DNA from: Chaetoderma sp. LZ-2023a
Taxonomy: Eukaryota; Mollusca; Caudofoveata; Chaetodermatida; Chaetodermatidae
NCBI GenBank assembly: GCA_034401795.1
Contig: CM067369.1
Location: 182,257,445 to 182,321,444, forward strand
DNA length: 64,000 nt
Reading direction: 5' to 3'
Below the pieces are notes generated by a model. It was given only the letters and a program-made list of their open reading frames with translations. It did no database searches and was not told the origin of the DNA. The position numbers were made by a program, and so were the translations under genes. The first letter of the stretch is position 1. The number at the start of each line of letters is the position of its first letter. Below are positions 12,203 to 22,852 of the stretch, in pieces.

Positions 12203-15200
12203 TGTAGTTCGGATTGACCAGTCGGATACCGGCCGTACCAGCTGAGCTAGGTACGCGCCACCCATCCTGGATTCGTTTCCTGAACACGCCCCTCTGGGTA
12301 GAGCCATAAGCATATATAGGCCTATGGGAGAGAAAGCGTGTCGAAAGATGACTAAGTTCGTTAAAGCGCACGATGCGCATGCGCACGCTGAGACGCTGTG
12401 TGTATGGAGCGCGTAGTTACGACCAAGATATGATGGTGCTTTTAGTGTACCGAGATGGTACCCTGTAATCCTTATTGATTGCATGTTCCCATTAAATCTG
12501 ACATTAATCAAGACGAGAATTCAACAGGCTTTTTACATCTGTAAACCATTTCAAAATTGGTAAAGAAATTGCTGAGTTATACAGGGAAAACTCTTCATGA
12601 TCATCTTCAAAATATTGCCATGACATCACATCCACGTGGACGCAAAACTTCTAGAATGTTCTAGAACGTTCGACTACGCTATTATTAGCAACGCGCTGAT
12701 TGGCTGTTGCTCGAACGAGGATTGGATGAAGCCTGCGCCTGTGACGTCACGAGGAGTATAAAAGGAGACGCGATCCAGTGATCGAGAGCATCCTCGGCCA
12801 GGGGTCGAACAGGTTGGATCTGTACCAGCTACCAACAAGCGCGACAGACAATATGCATCTTCCTTCGCTATGTGTCGGATTTTTATCCCGTAAGGTGCAG
12901 TTCTCGAAACCCACCGCACTAAAATAGTTTTGTAACTCCCCATTTACGGGAGTAATTTGGAACTTCTGATAATTGTTCACGAATATTAACATCTACATTC
13001 GGAACACAAATTTACGGTGAGGCCTTTATGGCCTGAATATGTGAGTCTACAGATGTAGAGGCAAGATGTTCTTTGATGGATGACTCGCCGGATGTGCCGG
13101 CCATGCCTAAAAGTGATATTTCAATCGCCGTCACACGAATATCGTGTAGGTTCTTTCGACTTTCGCAGGCAGCAAGTAAACTCTGCCCGGTGCGTCTTCA
13201 GAGCTGGCTGACGTACCCAGCACCGTGAAGCTTTGTTTTGTATCTTCGTTTGCCTCTAACAACCCCAGCTTGTGACCGGGCTGTTTACACCTTCCATCCG
13301 TGCCATCGGTGTATGAGACCTTTCTTCACCACGTAGTACTATCGTATCTTGTTCTGACTGCTCGATAGACATTCTATTAGGCCTACAGCACTGAGTGATG
13401 CACTCCCGCCATGAGTGGTCTTGCAGGAGTCTTGTTTGTGGAAAACAACTTGCGGGAACCAACCTGCAGGAACTTTCCAGCTTCCGGAGAGTGCTTCATC
13501 TCACATCGACTACGGATTGATGTATCAATTTCAGTAACATGGTAGCCTAAAATAGGAATGGCAACCACGTATTCAAGTAACTATACTTCACAGTTTAATT
13601 ATTTCTCTATAAAGGTGTTGTTAATTATATTATCTGTAAGAACGGTCCCGATGACTAAAAGGAACCATAATGGTCTTAGGACTGCTAGTTATAATTTCTG
13701 TATTTGTTGATAATTATTCTCATTTTCTTCAAAGAGTTGCTAACCGCACTATAGTAGGTTCGTTAACCTGTACTGTTATATATATCGTGATCATTTGACA
13801 CCGTATTGATTGTTCTGGTTAGATTATGTATATATATGGCCAGTGGCCATCCGTTCATATGTTTTGTTTATTCATAGAAAATATAGGACTGCAGTGCACG
13901 TAGGAAACACTATACAGCAACACTTATATATGCAGCACTTTCTCCCGCCACCTACAATTTTTCACTGAGATCGCTGTCCATCCTATAACTCTATTTATCC
14001 CGGCATGCTACCGACTAAACCTTTTCTATTCAGCTCGATAGGATAGGTTCAAAATGATTAGAGACACTTTCTTCATTGTATACTGTGTAATATACTCTTC
14101 TCTTCCAGTAGTGCGATAATCTAACCCCGCACACCGGTAAGACTCATGAGTAAGATTTTGTCTCTCTTCGTGTTCCACTCAGGCTTGTGGCTTCTTAATT
14201 GTTTGGATGTCCCCATCCACATCATGGGCTGATCCGACTCTGGGAAACTGTTGGGGTTTCCGAGCGGTGATGGCCAGAGTGCGGTATCACACACATTCCC
14301 GTGTATCTGTGGATACTTAGTAGTTAGCACTTTAAGCCAATGTAGGAAAGCACTGCGAACACATGTATTAATTATTATTTTATTTACTGACAATCCTCCC
14401 GCACCACAGTGCAAAACTGGCAATTTGTATATAAACCCAATGACAGGTAAAACGGTTAGTTCCATAGGACCTGGTGACGGGCGAGATACGTATTCCCACC
14501 GAATTCCATTAAAATGTCTGGACATGATATTTAGATCTGCCACGCCCTTGTGGGAAGGGCATTTATGGTGGGTATTCGTCTCTCTTACCCCCACCACAAC
14601 GATAAGAGAAATGGCCTAATAATGCTTTCGTGAAATGTAACCCATGTCTTATTATGTTTTATGTGGTTACGGGGCGGAATGGCCAGATTCTTATCCAGTT
14701 CGGAGATCCTGCTACATAACATGTATGAGCGCTGTCGCTAGTATTGATGTCTTGGGGCATCTGTTCTCTGTGACAGCCAATCTAATAGCTAGGTAGATAT
14801 CAGCCAGTTGCAGCCTAAAATAATTCTTGTTCTTAAAACAAATAAAAGGAATTAAGCAAAGCAGAAGGCCCGCAGAAATAAAGTGGCAACTACTAATACA
14901 GCAAACCAAGAATTACATAGGATGGTAACAAGGGAATCCATCGGGAATCCCCTGTCCCGTCTTCACATAAAACAGTACGCACCCTGATAGTGATAATCTC
15001 ACCAGGTATGGTCGTTTCTTTCTAAAGCATTTTTGATTGAAATATTAGAGTAGGCCCATTTTTGCCTACTATTCTTCTCCCGCTTTAAGAAGTGGTTTCA
15101 CCTTCCCGAGAGGGAAGCCTGCGTGAGGCACTTGCATGTCGCAAGGATTCAGGGACGATGGTCTATGCCAGGCTATTTACCCCTCACCAAAAACTTGCAC

Positions 15201-15799
15201 TAGGAGTAGTGCCCGCGTGAGGCACATCACTTTTCATCCGAGATAACCTTCTTCCTTTCAGCTTAGATGTATAATAACTTATATTAAGTTAAATAGTTAC
15301 GTCTCGTGTACGGGAGCCTCCCTTGCGGGGATACCTCTGCGGACCTACGAGTGTGTGTGGTACCTCCGGGAGCCCCATGTTTAAAAGTTCATCTACCTGT
15401 CTCTATGTCTCGTATTTTCGTATGCTCTTACTGTAGTGTTATCTAGCATATGTATAATTGTTTAGGTAAACATTGTATAGACTTATATTTTCAGGTCACC
15501 AAATCAAATCTTGTAAGTCCATAGATCACGACATTGCTATGGACAGGCATACTGGTGACACAAACTCGTGGTATGAGACAGTTGTGTTTAATGTTCGCGA
15601 CGATGGTCGCACGGCCCAACTGGAGCGATTGAGTTCCACCGGCCTTAAGAGCCAGTTTTTGTTTCCTGCAGGGAAGTCTCGTACAAGGTCCGCCACCCGG
15701 AGACCGGATGCTAACCAGCATCATCACTCTTCGTGCACTTGTGGTGCGGTGAGTTGACATATTACACCAGAATGGCCCGACACTACCCGGCCAGCTAGA
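12203..15799 (+). repeat. 5' LTR of gypsy element 1 (3597 bp)
   Basis: It begins TGTAGTTCGG and ends CCAGCTAGA, two bases before the primer binding site; in the other copies the end reads CTACA, giving the usual TG...CA. It aligns along its whole length with LTRs at 22853, 37584 and, inverted, 43449. The U3 part is about 0.58 kb and ends in a TATA promoter. About 2.8 kb of leader follows before the Gag start codon at 15539, which lies inside the LTR. Short frames in the leader are not conserved between copies. A length of 3.6 kb is very large for a gypsy LTR. Confidence 0.93.
12649..12763 (+). promoter_or_regulatory. LTR promoter: heat-shock element, two CCAAT boxes, CRE, TATA
   Basis: From 12649 to 12671 there are five perfectly spaced alternating TTC/GAA units (TTC 12649, GAA 12654, TTC 12659, GAA 12664, TTC 12669), an HSF-type heat-shock element. 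Inverted CCAAT boxes (ATTGG) are at 12699-12703 and 12721-12725, a perfect CRE (TGACGTCA) at 12742-12749 and TATAAAA at 12757-12763. The same order is found in the LTR at 37584. The 3' LTR at 22853 has lost 10 bp and keeps three units; the LTR at 43449-48348 has lost the element. Heat or stress induction is inferred from the motif. Confidence 0.85.
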
Positions 15800-17609
15800 A
15801 GTGGTGCCCGATGTGGGGCGCAAAGAACATCAGTAACACGCAGCGAACTCACGCCCACATCATATAGTGAGCTCAGTTCAATACCATCTCCGTTCATCGA
15901 GGACTCCCTCGATCAAGAGGTAGCCTCATACGACGGTTTCTCAGCACACATGCTCACCGACTATGCCAGAAATTCAGCAGAATCAACAACTCCATGCTAT
16001 AACCTGTTTTGGCCTGTTAGCGATGGCACCTTTCGAGATGCCTCACAGGTGGGAACAGAGTTCAGAACCATATCGGACATCCGCGACAGGCCAACACCAG
16101 CAGGGCTGAATCGTGGACGACTCTGACAAAGACCCGTTTATGGGCATATTTACAGCCCTTCAGACTATTATCGTTCACCCGTGTCATCTACGGGAACTGT
16201 ATGGCTGGGTGATAATCCACAGCACAGATAACCTCCCGCACTGCCCTCTTCAAGTGAAACGCTATGCTCAAGGGTAATACCGCGGCACCATCGGGAGGAA
16301 TCGGCACCACCATCTCGCCGGTATATCAGTCATGCAACACATCATGACCGTCAGTCGACTGCACCACCACAATATGAGGAACAACAGTCCTCACCTCAGG
16401 AGGAACGATCGCACAATCTTCACAGCAATCCGCCTCCCGTCCATAGACCCATGCTGGTATATGGCTCGACAAACAGGGTGAACTCATTGAATTGGAGTAT
16501 GTGTGTCCTAGCTCCTCGGCATCAGCATCAACGGGAAACACCGACACTACCACAACTTGCACCACGACCAACCTCAGTACATTCATCAACTTCCCAGATA
16601 CCCACACCACCCGGATTTCAGCCACTGCATTCTTCCCGCGGTCTTGGCCGCGTCATCCTCCCTCCCGAGTTTAGTGGGGAGAATGACTGGACCAATTATA
16701 AGATACAACTCGAAATCATAAGTCGGACTAACCACTGGGACGATCGACAAATGGGTGAATATCTCGCCGCAAAACTTTCCAGAAAAGCCCTCCAAGTTAT
16801 TGCGGATCTGGGAACCGATTACACACCCACCTACACACACTTGGAACGAGCACTGGCGGAGCGATTTGGTGACACAGCGCTCGGAGAAACCAGTCGTCTT
16901 CAACTTAAAAATCTCCCACGACGCGCAGGAGAAACTCTACCTGAGTTAGCTAGCCGAATTAGGAGGCTAGTCACCCTATCCGAGCACCAATACGGAGGGA
17001 CACCTTCATCGATGCATTAAGCGGTGAAGCCGCCCTGAAAGAAAAACTGTTTCTCGGCGACCACGGGAGCTGGGCCCAATTAATTGCAACCGCAGTTCAC
17101 ATTGAGAACTTTCTGGAGTGGGAAAAGAACAACCGACGCCAACTCCATCCTATCAACGAGATAGAGGGTGCAGCTATCGAACCACCCGCCAGTGCTCCAC
17201 CCAGATCATCGACACAAACCACACAGACACCACCACCATCGGGTGTGCAGAATTCCTGTCAGAATCAAGCGCCTGGATGAAGGGGCCGTGCCCGTAGAGG
17301 AGGGTACAATGGGGCCCATGGGCGTGGGAACCAGCGAAACAACAACAACAAAGGCAACATGCGAGATCGTATAGAAGAGATTAACAAACGAATCTCCACA
17401 CTCACTAATTTAGTTACAACACTCAGCACAAACCACACCACCACCCAGTTTAGGACAGCAAACACCACCAACACCGCACCGCCACCGAACACCTGTTTTG
17501 GATACGGTCAGCCAGGACATTGCCAGGAGCGGTGTCCTAACTAACCTCCCTCTACAATGCCTGCTCCAGACCATAGCATGCCGCAACCAGAGAAACTGTC
17601 AAACTCCTA
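15539..17609 (+). pseudogene. gag: gag of gypsy element 1, starting inside the LTR
   Basis: The frame begins at ATG 15539, about 260 bases before the LTR end. It continues without shift through the primer binding site (read as SGARCGAQRT) into a Ser/Pro/Tyr-rich N-terminal region. A capsid-type domain follows at about 16665-16990 (PPEFSGENDWTNYKIQ through RLQLKNLPRRAGETLPELA), then a linker rich in Arg, Gly and Asn, and a nucleocapsid knuckle near 17494 (CFGYGQPGHCQERC, where the second Cys of the expected CCHC pattern is Tyr). Stops at about 15755, 16123 and 16247 and later frameshifts make it non-functional. The first stop is TGA where the other LTR copies have CGA. Gag would form the particle that packages element RNA. 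Confidence 0.85.
15802..15819 (+). other. Primer binding site, tRNA-Lys(CUU) type
   Basis: TGGTGCCCGATGTGGGGC lies two bases after the LTR end. It resembles the complement of the 3' end of tRNA-Lys(CUU), TGGCGCCCAACGTGGGGC, which also primes foamy viruses and some other retroelements. The better preserved copy at 63846-63863 matches at 17 of 18 positions. This copy has three mismatches. Confidence 0.88.
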
Positions 17610-17639
17610 TGGGTATGGAATCACAATGAGCCACTTCGG

Positions 17640-19921
17640 TGCCCGTATCCATCTCCCGGCTCAACTGTGGCTTTCACGCAACAATGTTCAGTGGCCACCC
17701 ATCATCCACAGAAAGCAACTTACACAGCGACACCAAAATGCACGGCTTCACATATGTCAGTGCCTACGGTGCCTCCCCCATCCGCAGCAAGGACATCCCC
17801 TTATTTTTCTGCATACGACAAGCCTTCTTTCCTATGTAAAACGGCAGTAGTAGGTTGTAGCACCTCCGCTGAAACAACGCTTTTGAAAGCACCACATCCC
17901 GCCACCAAGACACTAGATTCTCGGTGTTCTCTGGTGGTATGCAGAACACCACCCCATCCAGCAGCATCTTCTGCATCCACAGACAGTAGCGATTCGGGAG
18001 AAATGATTCACTCCGCCTCATGGATCCGCAAGCGCCGACATAAACGGAGGAACGCACGTCCTTTGTGTCATCATTGTATCTTCTGCGCTTCACCAAAGCA
18101 TCCTATGAAACATTGAAGGAAATGGCTTGCACAGGTAGAGCTTATCCATCATCCCGTATGCGCCGCCATATACACTAATACCGCCTACACCAAAACAGCA
18201 ACGACAACACCACCATTGCTACCCCAGCTCCGTCTTCACCGCAGTCTACACACCAGCGGCGATGACGAACTGGCCCTATCCTCACTCAGCCATCCACAAC
18301 CTTACAAGAAGCAATACGGAAACAGTCGGAAATTATACAGAGTGATGCTGTTCCAACGCCATTATCGTTTAGTGGCGTTTTCACCAGTGCCACCATCGAC
18401 ACCGGTGCTTCTATCACAGTATTTAACCAGCGCTTATATGAGAGCATCCCACCTCATAAGAAGCCTCCCCTTAAGCCCACAAATATCTACCTACAGACGG
18501 CTACGGGGCCAGATGTACCCGTAGCCGGTGTAGTTAATTTAGTTATCCAAATAGATGAAATGCAATTCATTCAGAGAGTTGTCATCACCTCTATCCATAA
18601 CGACGCCCTACTTGGCTATGATTTCCTCGGTGCCAGCGAAGCCATCATACACTGCCGACAACAGGAACTCGACATACACGGCCGACGAATACCTCTCGGA
18701 CCAGCATCGTCATTGTACGATACGTGTGCGGTAATATTATCAAGTACTGCCACAGTTGAGCCAGGACAGGAACAGATCTTATGGACCACTGCACCACAGT
18801 TAGGAAGCAACACACACATCGCCATGCTGGAAGCGGACCCTGATTATATCATCGCCTCACAATGCGCAAGTCCCTGTATAATAGTAGACACTACTAATAA
18901 GGGAAAAAAACCTTTTAGAGTGTTCAATGGTACCGCAGATCCCATCACTCTGGAACCCGGAGTACGCTGCGGCCATTTAGTGGGCATAATCTCATCGGAA
19001 TCACCTGCACTTTCTGACACAACACCACAAATGACTGATGATTTACCCAAACATTTACATGATTTGTATCTACGTGCGACAGTTGGATTATTGCAATCAC
19101 AGAAACGAGAAATTCGGAAACTACTACATAAGTATCACAATAGTTTTTCTTACGGAGATATGGATCTCGGAGAGACTCATCTCGTACAACACTCCATCGA
19201 TACGGGCAATAATGGTCCCATACGACAACCAGTATGACGTCTTCCCGTTCATAAGGAAGCGGAAGCACACCAACAAGTAAACAACATGTTGCGAACGGGT
19301 ATTATTGAACCCTCAGCATCTCTTTGGGCTAGCCCTATAGTGCTAGCAGGCAAAAAGGACGGAACCTTGCGGTTTTGTATAGAGTACTGCCACCTTAATG
19401 ATCTTAGCATTAAAGATGCTTATCCGTTACCATGGATAGATCAGACCTTGGATTCCTTGTCCGGAGTCAAGTGGTTTTGTACCCTTGATTTAGCTAGCGG
19501 TTACTGGCAATTTTAATAGCCATGGACGAGGCTGATATGGAAAAGACCGCATTCGTTTGTAGGGATGGCCTTTTCCAATTCCGCAAGATGCCCTATGGTT
19601 TGTGCAACGCCCCCAGAACTTTTGAATGACTCATTGAGCAGGTATTAACCACACTGCAATGGGAAATCTGTCTCTGTTACATCGATGACGTCATAGTCTT
19701 CGGACCTACGTGTGAGCAAACTTTATTCAATTTGGACACTGTGCTTTCCCGCTTCCGCACGGCCAATTTGAAACTCAAACCCAAGAAATGTCACATCTCT
19801 TCAGACAGAGCATCGAGTTCCTGGAACACATCATATCCGGTGATGGAGTAGCTACACGGCCATCAAAAAATAACGCAGTTGCAGAGTGGCCTCAGCCCTC
19901 TTCAGTTACGGAGACACGAAG
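17640..19921 (+). pseudogene. pol: pol of gypsy element 1: knuckle, protease and partial reverse transcriptase
   Basis: After a Ser/Thr/Pro-rich start this frame has a second knuckle-like motif (CIFCASPKHPMK, near 18090, final Cys lost to a stop). A retropepsin follows, with active site IDTGASITVF at about 18395 and the ALLGYDFLG segment at 18605. RT follows in the same frame: GIIEPSASLWASPIVL (19300), DAYPLPWIDQTLDSLSG (19415) and TLDLASGYWQF (19485). A one-base shift near 19516 leads to the next part with KMPYGLCNAP (19590) and the catalytic CYIDDVIVF (19680). The RT connection, RNase H and most of integrase are missing after about 19921. A TGA at 19236 replaces an expected Arg codon in the ARG-ARG-LEU-PRO stretch before RT. 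The gag and pol frames appear to be offset by -1 here and in element 3. Confidence 0.88.
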
Positions 19922-20810
19922 ACCCGGAGCGACGGGATGGTAGAGAGATTCAACAGAACTCTCGCAGAGATGCTTACCAAGGAAACACGCCTTGATTGTA
20001 GAGATTGGGACCTACGGCTCCTATATGTTCTCATGGCTTACCGCACTTCAGAATATTCCAGCATGGGCTACACCCCTGCTCAGATAATGTTACGCCGTGA
20101 ATTAGCCTTACCTCTGGATCTGGCCATGCCACGAATACCAGGGGAGAAAAATCCACCATCTCTCTATGTCGAACTCTTGCAGCAAAGGATAGAACAAGCC
20201 CATGAGTTAGTGAGAGAAACCCTATCCACTGCACACCGGCGGAAAAAGACATGGCACGATCGCAGAGTGCATGGAGATCCATATGAAGCAGGAAGAATGG
20301 TTTGGGTACACGCTTCATGACGGTCTGCAAACGTGCCAAGTAAACTGAGTTTACCAGTGGAAAGGCCCCTATGTGGTAGTCGGTAAGACGTCGGACGTGA
20401 CCTACCGCATCCGTGCTTCGGATGGCCTGACCTCAGTCATCCACTTCGATCGACTTAAACCTTGTGTCAGTGACGACCCAGCACCAGAGCTCAGACTGGG
20501 CGTTTCTCGTGACACCAGTACCCAGACAGATATTTCTGCGGATATTAGTATTCCCCCAGTTAGTGCAGAGCACCGCGGTGCTAGTTCAGCCCCAGTTCTA
20601 CCAAGCCAGAACGTGGGCGAACAAACGGCTAACGCTGACGACAATGACGAGATACGTACTCGCCCTCTCCCTCCTCAGCATGGGCCTACTCGATTTGGGA
20701 AGGCATATCTGAAGAATTTCGTGTTTGTTTTGTCCAAGGGACCGGATGGAAAAGTTGTTCCTCCGATCTCTTCCCATTCCGACCCACTTCATGCTATGCC
20801 CCCATCATAG
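19922..20810 (+). pseudogene. pol: Truncated integrase (C-terminal third) of gypsy element 1
   Basis: The sequence joins abruptly at SDGMVERFNRTLAEML, which contains the catalytic Glu, and continues with the region ending in a GPY/F-type module (about 20340-20460, frameshifted) and a hydrophilic tail ending in HAMPPS. The zinc-binding HHCC domain and both catalytic Asp residues are deleted. The join at about 19921-19930 shares a few bases (CCCGG) with the intact element-3 sequence, so the deletion could have used short homology. A TGA at about 20318 replaces an Arg codon present in element 3. No chromodomain is seen. Confidence 0.85.
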
Positions 20811-22837
20811 CGTTACCACAAGCGGAAGCTGAGGATGACCCAAGCCATGCTTCCTGTGGGGTGGAACATGTGGTGAATAGCATGGAAGTAAAGCGTCTAG
20901 ATGAAGCCTTTGTGTGTCTAGAACCACAGAACCGTACAAGGAGGTGTACCTGACCACGCCCCCAAAGCACCAGACCAATCCCCGTCCACGCATGGCCCAT
21001 ATCCATGAGCGCACCACCACCCCTAATCCAACTGGCATCCTTCGTCTATACACCAAGTTAGGATATCACCAGCCCAGTCCAGTTCACACTCCACTACACA
21101 GGTATGAGAGAGACTGCTACAACAGAGGAGCTGGCATCCCGCACCGCACCGATCAACATTACCCCCCGCAGTGGGTAGGGAAGCAGCCTGTTCAGCAGAC
21201 TCTCGGCTCGAATTTTCCCGGTGTCTAAAAATTACAACAGGACACCAACCGCCGTGTAACGGGAGATGACCACATCCCCCTATCCAAAGGCCACCCGATC
21301 CATTAGGCCTACCGTACTCCCGCGTGAGCAGTCAGGACATCACACAACAGATAGAACGTCAACACCTACAAGAACACACCAGCCTTCAAGACTGGACGCG
21401 TCAATTCATCATTGCATGTACATCAGATACTTGCTCGGTTATATTCAGCATAATGGAGACATTCAACATCGGCAACAACACCATTTAGCAGCACCTACCG
21501 GTCTTAATTAATTACCGGTAGAGACATAAATATTCCCACAACAAATTCCTCCCGCACAAATTGATGTAGAAATAATATCTCCCGCAGACCTACACCTTCC
21601 ATTATAACAACAGACTTGGCATTCACCTGCAAGATAGACTGGAATATGCCCACTTCGCTTATAACATCGGCACTATACAGCAGCCCGGACATCCAGACAA
21701 CAGCATAATCATCAACAGACAACAGCCAACAAATCTCCCGCACACACCTTCTTATCCAGTTACGGGAGAACTGATCATATGGATATCAGGAATGCACCAT
21801 AGCCATCTACAGTAACCACTGGTGCTGCCGCTGCTATACGGACTGATATATTAGAACCAGCAGTAACTGTGAGAGACATTATGGACACGCATATTTCCGC
21901 CACCATCACATCGGATGTTTCGGACAGTGCCAATAATAGTGAAAGGATCTCAGAAATGACAGTGCATCCACCGCGACCCACCACCATCAGTCGCGGGACC
22001 CAGACTCAATGGGGAAATTTCGCTGCAGAGGTATGATCATATGTAATTCAGCAGAAATATCAATAGGCGATTCGAGGAAATGTATTAATAATTACTTTAT
22101 TTTTAAAATACAACATCCCGCTTTGCAATAACGTCGCAATCCCATCATGCAGTCTCAGGTACGCTGGGGCTGTCTGATAAACCAATTTTTAAGTTATTAT
22201 TATTATATATCTTATTTTTCTTATTATTTTCCTTCGTGTCTCAGACGTCAGGACGGATATGGGGCCAGCTAGAGCTGCCTGATGCGGACCCGCAATAATG
22301 ATATTTTATATAATGATAATACTAAGTGATACGTGTTGCGTGTCCCTTTATTTACCCGGGGTGCGCAAGTAGTCTGGTATAATTTAATAAATAAATACCT
22401 CGTTAGGGTATGTTACATGGTCTATATATACCTTGTCTTTTTCTTATTATATTTTTATATATATTTACAAACTTAAATTGTGGTACGTTGGAGCTTGGGT
22501 GTTCTTCGCGGAGATCATGATTATCCGCACTCAAAGAGAACACCCATGCGAGCTATTGTTACTAAATAAAGTTATAGCACACACCGTAATATTAGTAATA
22601 AAACAAAACCAAAAAAAAAGAAAAGCCTGGAAAAATAATTCCAGGTCAATATTGAAAACTAAAAGTATGCCTCCCCCTCCTCTTGGCACCACTATGTGCT
22701 CTGTCTCTTGAATATGTGTCTAGTACATCACTACTCCTCTCCTGCCAGGCGCCTACCCGGGAAGTCTATAATTCCTGCCTAGAGTACGTCCGTGCGTCGA
22801 TCCGCCATGTGCGATCGTTTGCCCCGGATGTCAAACT
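20811..22837 (+). other. 3' region of gypsy element 1, remnant of a downstream ORF
   Basis: Downstream of pol, the plus strand has Pro/Thr/Gln-rich open segments separated by stops (about 20880-22040). They include MEVKRLDEAFVCLE at the start and TVRDIMDTHISATITSDVS near 21870. Element 3 has the same segments but carries about 2.8 kb more between CATCTACAGT (21815) and AACCACT; that extra DNA includes a zinc-finger gene and its promoter. Here it is cleanly missing. From 22040 to 22837 the sequence is AT-rich and non-coding, with AATAAA words near 22387 and 22564 that could end transcripts. No transmembrane envelope-like segment was found. Confidence 0.6.
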
Positions 22838-22852
22838 AGGAGGGGGGGTGGG
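22838..22852 (+). other. Polypurine tract of gypsy element 1
   Basis: AGGAGGGGGGGTGGG directly abuts the 3' LTR start TGTCTTTCGGG. This is the expected position and composition for the plus-strand primer, and it confirms that the LTR at 22853 is the 3' LTR of the element that starts at 12203. Confidence 0.85.

Noticed and set aside
12210-12262. Antisense TAGCTCAGCTGGT near the LTR start, like a tRNA box A
   Set aside because: No box B at proper distance and no cloverleaf; the word is altered in other LTR copies.
12188-12511. Antisense frame of 107 codons in the LTR U3, similar in the 3' LTR
   Set aside because: Similarity just reflects LTR homology; in the LTR at 37584 the frame is not preserved, and it has no recognisable domain.
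14121-14619. Overlapping frames of 158 (minus) and 122 (plus) codons in the LTR leader
   Set aside because: Only partly preserved in the 3' LTR, not in the other two, no motif; treated as leader.
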